Source of the DNA: Schlegelella_A sp036496385
Lineage (GTDB): Bacteria; Pseudomonadota; Gammaproteobacteria; Burkholderiales; Burkholderiaceae_C
Direction: 5' to 3'
DNA: 64,000 bases
Assembly (NCBI GenBank): GCA_036496385.1
Contig: DASXLD010000070.1
Location: 186,001 to 250,000 of the forward strand
Below are positions 60,727 through 64,000 of the stretch, piece after piece (position 1 is the stretch's first letter; the number at the start of each line of letters is the position of its first letter). The notes below the pieces were generated by a model. That model did not search any database, had not been told where the DNA came from, and worked only from the letters and a program-made list of their open reading frames with translations. The position numbers and the translations under genes were made by a program.

Positions 60727-62534
60727 CAATCGTCCACTTGGAGTATGGCCAGGAACGCCTCCTGCGGCACCTCGACGGAGCCGATCTGCTTCATGCGCTT
60801 CTTGCCGGCCTTTTGTTTTTCAAGCAGCTTTTTCTTGCGAGTGATGTCGCCGCCGTAGCACTTGGCGATCACGTTCTTGCGCAGTGCCTTGATTGTCTCA
60901 CGCGCGATGATGTTCGCGCCGATCGCCGCCTGCACGGCGACGTCGTACATCTGGCGCGCGATGAGCTTGCGCATCTTGGCGACGATCGCGCGGGCGCGAA
61001 ACTGCGACTGGCTGCGATGGAGGATGATCGCCAGCGCATCGACCGTTTCGCCATTCAGCAGGATGTCGACCTTGACAACGTCGGCCGCGCGGTACTCCTT
61101 GAACTCGTAGTCCATCGACGCGTAGCCGCGCGAGACGCTCTTCAACTTGTCGAAGAAGTCGAGCACGATCTCGGCCAGCGGCATCTCGTACGTGAGCAGC
61201 ACCTGGCGGCCGTGGTAGGCCATGTTGATCTGGTTGCCGCGCTTCAGGTTGGCGAGCGTCATCACCGGGCCGACGTGCTCCTGCGGCATGTAGAGCCGCA
61301 CGGTGACGATCGGCTCGCGGATCTCGGCGATGCGGCCGAGATCGGGCATCCGGGACGGGTTCTCGACCTTGAGCACCTCGCCGTTGTTGAGCTGGATCTC
61401 GTAGACGACCGAGGGCGCGGTCGTGATCAGGTCCTGGTCGAACTCGCGCTCGAGCCGTTCCTGGACGATCTCCATGTGGAGCAGGCCGAGGAAGCCGCAG
61501 CGAAAACCGAAGCCGAGCGCCTGGCTCACCTCCGGCTCGTAACGCAGCGACGAGTCGTTGAGCTTGAGCTTCTCGAGCGCGTCGCGCAGCTGGTCGTACT
61601 CGCTCGCCTCGGTCGGGTAGAGGCCGGCGAAGACCTGCGGCTGGATCTCCTTGAAGCCGGGCAGCGGCTCGGTCGCGACGCCGGCGTTGTTCGGCAGCTT
61701 CTTCTCCAGCGTGATCGTGTCGCCGACGCGCGCCGCCTGCAGCTCCTTGACGCCGGCGATGAGAAAGCCCACCTCGCCTGCCGACAGCTCGTTGCGCGCG
61801 ACCGCCTTGGGGGTGAAGACGCCGAGCTGGTCGGCGCTGTAGACGGCGTCGCTCGCCATCATGCGGATCCGGTCGCCGCGGGCGACGCGGCCGTCGACGA
61901 CGCGCACGAGCATGACGACGCCGACGTAGTTGTCGAACCAGGAGTCGACGATCATCGCCCTGAGCGGCGCCTCGGGATCGCCTCGCGGAGCGGGCATGCG
62001 GTGGACGACCGCCTCGAGGATCTCGTCGATGCCCTCGCCCGTCTTGGCGCTGCACGGGATCGCGTCGTCGGCGTCGATGCCGATGACGTCCTCGATCTCG
62101 GCACGCGCTCGCTCCGGGTCCGCCTGCGGCAGATCCATCTTGTTGAGCACCGGCACGACCTCGACGCCGAGGTCGAGCGCGGTGTAGCAGTTCGCGACCG
62201 TCTGCGCCTCGACGCCCTGGCTCGCGTCGACGACCAGCAACGCCCCCTCACAGGCCGAGAGCGATCGGCTCACCTCGTAGGAGAAGTCGACGTGCCCGGG
62301 AGTGTCGATCAGGTTGAGTTGGTAGATGCGGCCGTCGCGTGCCGTGTACTCGAGGGCCGCGGTCTGCGCTTTGATCGTGATACCGCGCTCGCGCTCGATG
62401 TCCATCGAGTCGAGCACCTGCGCCTCCATCTCCCGATCGGACAGGCCGCCGCAGCGCTGGATCAGTCGATCGGCGAGCGTCGACTTGCCGTGGTCGATGT
62501 GGGCGATGATTGAAAAATTGCGGATCTGATCCAT
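60726..62534 (-). CDS. lepA: Elongation factor 4 (LepA)
   Basis: A 602-residue translational GTPase that remodels stalled or early ribosomes. G1 is IAHIDHGKSTL, G3 DTPGHVDF and G4 NKMDLPQ. The C-terminal LepA-specific domain (YHGRQVLLTYEMPLAEIVLD, MYDVAVQAAIGANIIARE) is complete. The ATG at 62534 gives the usual MDQIRNFSII start; a GTG two codons earlier is possible. Confidence 0.96.
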   Translation of the reverse strand: MDQIRNFSIIAHIDHGKSTLADRLIQRCGGLSDREMEAQVLDSMDIERERGITIKAQTAALEYTARDGRIYQLNLIDTPGHVDFSYEVSRSLSACEGALLVVDASQGVEAQTVANCYTALDLGVEVVPVLNKMDLPQADPERARAEIEDVIGIDADDAIPCSAKTGEGIDEILEAVVHRMPAPRGDPEAPLRAMIVDSWFDNYVGVVMLVRVVDGRVARGDRIRMMASDAVYSADQLGVFTPKAVARNELSAGEVGFLIAGVKELQAARVGDTITLEKKLPNNAGVATEPLPGFKEIQPQVFAGLYPTEASEYDQLRDALEKLKLNDSSLRYEPEVSQALGFGFRCGFLGLLHMEIVQERLEREFDQDLITTAPSVVYEIQLNNGEVLKVENPSRMPDLGRIAEIREPIVTVRLYMPQEHVGPVMTLANLKRGNQINMAYHGRQVLLTYEMPLAEIVLDFFDKLKSVSRGYASMDYEFKEYRAADVVKVDILLNGETVDALAIILHRSQSQFRARAIVAKMRKLIARQMYDVAVQAAIGANIIARETIKALRKNVIAKCYGGDITRKKKLLEKQKAGKKRMKQIGSVEVPQEAFLAILQVDD

Positions 62535-62650
62535 GCTCACGGCGGCGAGGCATCGCGCTCGCCGTTCGAAGACACGAAGGTCTCGCTCGCCGCCCGCTGC
62601 AACCCCGGTAGCGTCGATTTCAGGCGTCCGAGGCGGCGCTCAGAGGGGAC

Positions 62651-62682
62651 AAAAAAAAGGCACGTCGAAGAGATGACGCGCC
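62651..62682 (-). terminator. Rho-independent terminator, minus strand
   Basis: Read on the minus strand, GGCGCGTC and GACGTGCC pair over 8 bases (one G-U pair) around an 8-base loop and are followed by eight T residues. It lies downstream of the mucD-like gene and upstream of lepA. Confidence 0.85.
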
Positions 62683-62715
62683 TTCCAACAAAACGTATGG
62701 CAACTGCTTGTTGGG
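62651..62715 (-). ncRNA. Candidate short structured RNA or attenuated leader
   Basis: A minus-strand -10-like TACAAT (62726-62721) is followed by a hairpin (CCAACAA 62714-62708 with TTGTTGG 62691-62685, loop 16) and then the strong terminator. A transcript starting near 62715 would be about 65 bases with two stems. The -35 is poor. It could be a small RNA, an attenuator for lepA, or only the 3' end of the mucD message. Confidence 0.3.
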
Positions 62716-62796
62716 ACTTCATTGTATGCAAAAGCCCCCTCCGCAAAGCCCTGCGGGGCCTTGATTTCTCTACGTTGCAGGCCGCCAACAGCAATT

Positions 62797-62816
62797 CTAT
62801 CCACAGATTATTCACA
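62797..62816 (+). other. Two adjacent DnaA-box-like sequences
   Basis: CTATCCACA (one mismatch to TTATCCACA) and TTATTCACA (fits TTATNCACA) start 11 bases apart on the same strand in locally AT-rich DNA. They may bind DnaA, or may be chance; no other origin features are visible. Confidence 0.3.
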
Positions 62817-62959
62817 AAGGCTTGTGGACGTCCTGGGGGCAATTCCGGGCCCGAAACCGGCTCGGGTTCCGGGCTGACCGTGCGGCGCGCGTCTCTATTA
62901 GGGAGAGGGGCTCGAGGTCATGCGAAGACAAGGATGTTTGCGTGGGCACACACTCATTC

Positions 62960-64000
62960 CTACCGGCTCGGGCGGACGATGACGTACCTGGCCGTGTCGC
63001 CCTGTCGAACCAGCAGGGTGACCGGCTTGGACTTGTCCAGCTTGGCCAGCAGCCCCTCAAACTGCTTCGCACCCGTCACCTCGGCGTTGTCGACGCTCAA
63101 GATGAGGTCGTTTTCCCGGATCCCCGCCCGCGCCGCCGGCCCCTCGACCGTTTCGACACGGACGCCATTCTTGGTCTTGGTGTCACGCTTCTGGGCGTCA
63201 GTCAGGTCGGAAACGGCCAGGCCGATGCTCGTGACCGGCTCCGGCTTGGCCTGACTCTCGGGCGTCCGGCGAGCCACGACCCGCTCGGGCTCGAACTCGG
63301 CGACGACGACCCCCAGGTCGCGCGTGCTGCCGCGCCGGAACACTTGCAGGCTTGCCTTTGTTCCCGGCTTGATGTTGCCGACGATGCGCGGCAGCTCGAC
63401 CGAGCTGTCGACCGATCGGTTGTCGACGCGCGTGATGATGTCGCCCGGCTCTAGGCCCGCCTTGTCAGCCGGGCCACCGGACTCTACCGACCGGACGAGC
63501 GCGCCCATCGCCTTGCCGAGGCCGATCGCTTCAGCGACCTCGCGCGTCACCGGGTCGATGACGACACCGATTCGGCCGCGGATGACGCGCCCGCTGGCAC
63601 GCAGCTGGTCCGAGACGCGCGTCGCCTCGTCGATCGGAATCGCGAACGAGATGCCCATGTAGCCGCCGGAGCGGCTGTAGATCTGCGAATTGATGCCGAC
63701 GACCTCGCCGCGCATGTTGATCAGCGGGCCGCCCGAGTTGCCGGGATTGATCGCGACGTCGGTCTGGATCAGCGGCAGCAGGTCGCCGGTGTCGCGCGAC
63801 TTCGCGCTGACGATGCCCGCGGTGACGGTGCTCTCGAGGCCGAACGGCGAGCCGATCGCGATCACCCACTCGCCAACCTTCAGCTTCGAGACATCGCCGA
63901 TGCGGACCGTCGGCAGCGCGGTCGTCTCGATCTTGACGAGTGCGACGTCCGAGCGTTTGTCGATTCCGATCGTCTTGGCCTTGAATTCGCGCTTGTCGGC
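62960..64000 (-). CDS. mucD: Do-like periplasmic serine protease (DegP/MucD type), 5' end outside the window
   Basis: 347 codons of the C-terminal part of a HtrA-family protease. The catalytic Asp (KRSDVALVKI) and Ser (INPGNSGGPL) are visible, and the His lies beyond the right edge. Two PDZ domains follow (GALVRSVESGGPADKAGLEP and GVRVETVEGPAARAGIREN). The frame is open to base 64000. In Betaproteobacteria this gene follows rpoE-rseAB and handles misfolded envelope proteins. Confidence 0.92.
   Translation of the reverse strand, partial: ADKREFKAKTIGIDKRSDVALVKIETTALPTVRIGDVSKLKVGEWVIAIGSPFGLESTVTAGIVSAKSRDTGDLLPLIQTDVAINPGNSGGPLINMRGEVVGINSQIYSRSGGYMGISFAIPIDEATRVSDQLRASGRVIRGRIGVVIDPVTREVAEAIGLGKAMGALVRSVESGGPADKAGLEPGDIITRVDNRSVDSSVELPRIVGNIKPGTKASLQVFRRGSTRDLGVVVAEFEPERVVARRTPESQAKPEPVTSIGLAVSDLTDAQKRDTKTKNGVRVETVEGPAARAGIRENDLILSVDNAEVTGAKQFEGLLAKLDKSKPVTLLVRQGDTARYVIVRPSR

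Larger units (their letters stand above)
62535..62959. other. mucD-lepA intergenic region, 425 bases
   Basis: No convincing protein gene. It holds a minus-strand terminator (62651-62682), a second hairpin just upstream, two DnaA-box-like sequences (62797-62816) and GC-rich runs near the mucD end. It is clearly richer in A and T than the surrounding genes. Confidence 0.6.

Overview
The window is a GC-rich bacterial chromosome segment (roughly 70% GC by eye). The run mucD(degP)-like, lepA, lepB, DUF4845, rnc, era, recO, pdxJ, acpS, nagZ at the right end, together with divergent rluC/rne and a complete urtABCDE set, is the arrangement typical of Betaproteobacteria (Burkholderiales-like). Genus cannot be fixed from the sequence alone. 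No rRNA, tRNA, CRISPR array, prophage or intact insertion sequence was seen. Nearly all of the DNA is coding, and overlapping stop/start codons are common.

Left part (1-15.9 kb): the 3' end of an ABC permease runs into an acyl-CoA ligase and a zinc deaminase. Cytidine deaminase, a low-specificity threonine aldolase, an auxin-efflux-type carrier, a GlxA-type regulator, an O-methyltransferase, two Rossmann-fold oxidoreductases facing apart, an ATP/ADP-translocase-like membrane protein, a periplasmic PheC-like (cyclohexadienyl dehydratase-like) protein, a 2-oxoglutarate/Fe(II) oxygenase and several small or unknown genes follow.

Amide-type uptake locus (15.9-29.1 kb): on the minus strand lie a flotillin-like gene broken by an in-frame amber codon, a Urt/Fmd-type binding protein, two permeases (LivH/LivM type), a LivG-type ATPase, and a LivF/UrtE-type ATPase that reads without a stop into an amidase-signature amidase. 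An acyl-CoA ligase ends the series. Upstream sit a signal-peptide-less AmiC/UrtA-like protein, a divergent MarR regulator and a second amidase. Two near-identical palindromes (TTTCCGRRGAAA) lie in front of the flotillin gene and in the marR/amiC-like gap, so one regulator may control the whole locus.

Middle (29.1-40.9 kb): a mixture of metabolic genes. These are a GFA-like protein overlapping an FAD monooxygenase, a DAO-type oxidase, 3-methyladenine glycosylase, phosphatidylserine decarboxylase, a 2-hydroxyacid dehydrogenase, a TPR protein, a P450, an SRPBCC protein, a lysine-rich DUF6496 protein, gamma-glutamyltransferase and a lipoprotein.

Urea transport (40.9-47.9 kb): urtABCDE with a glutathione S-transferase downstream. 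A good sigma-54 promoter match (TGGCACA-N4-TTGCG) and a 10-bp direct repeat containing NtrC-like half-sites precede urtA. A 222-bp element with 25-bp imperfect terminal inverted repeats and an internal 14-bp hairpin sits between urtB and urtC. The window therefore carries two separate Urt-family transporters.

Right part (47.9-64 kb): Rieske protein, HAD phosphatase, a YSC84-type lipoprotein, rluC diverging from rne with a leader of nearly 500 nt, then the conserved minus-strand housekeeping run from the mucD-like protease to nagZ. The mucD-lepA gap holds a strong minus-strand terminator, a possible short structured RNA and two DnaA-box-like sequences.
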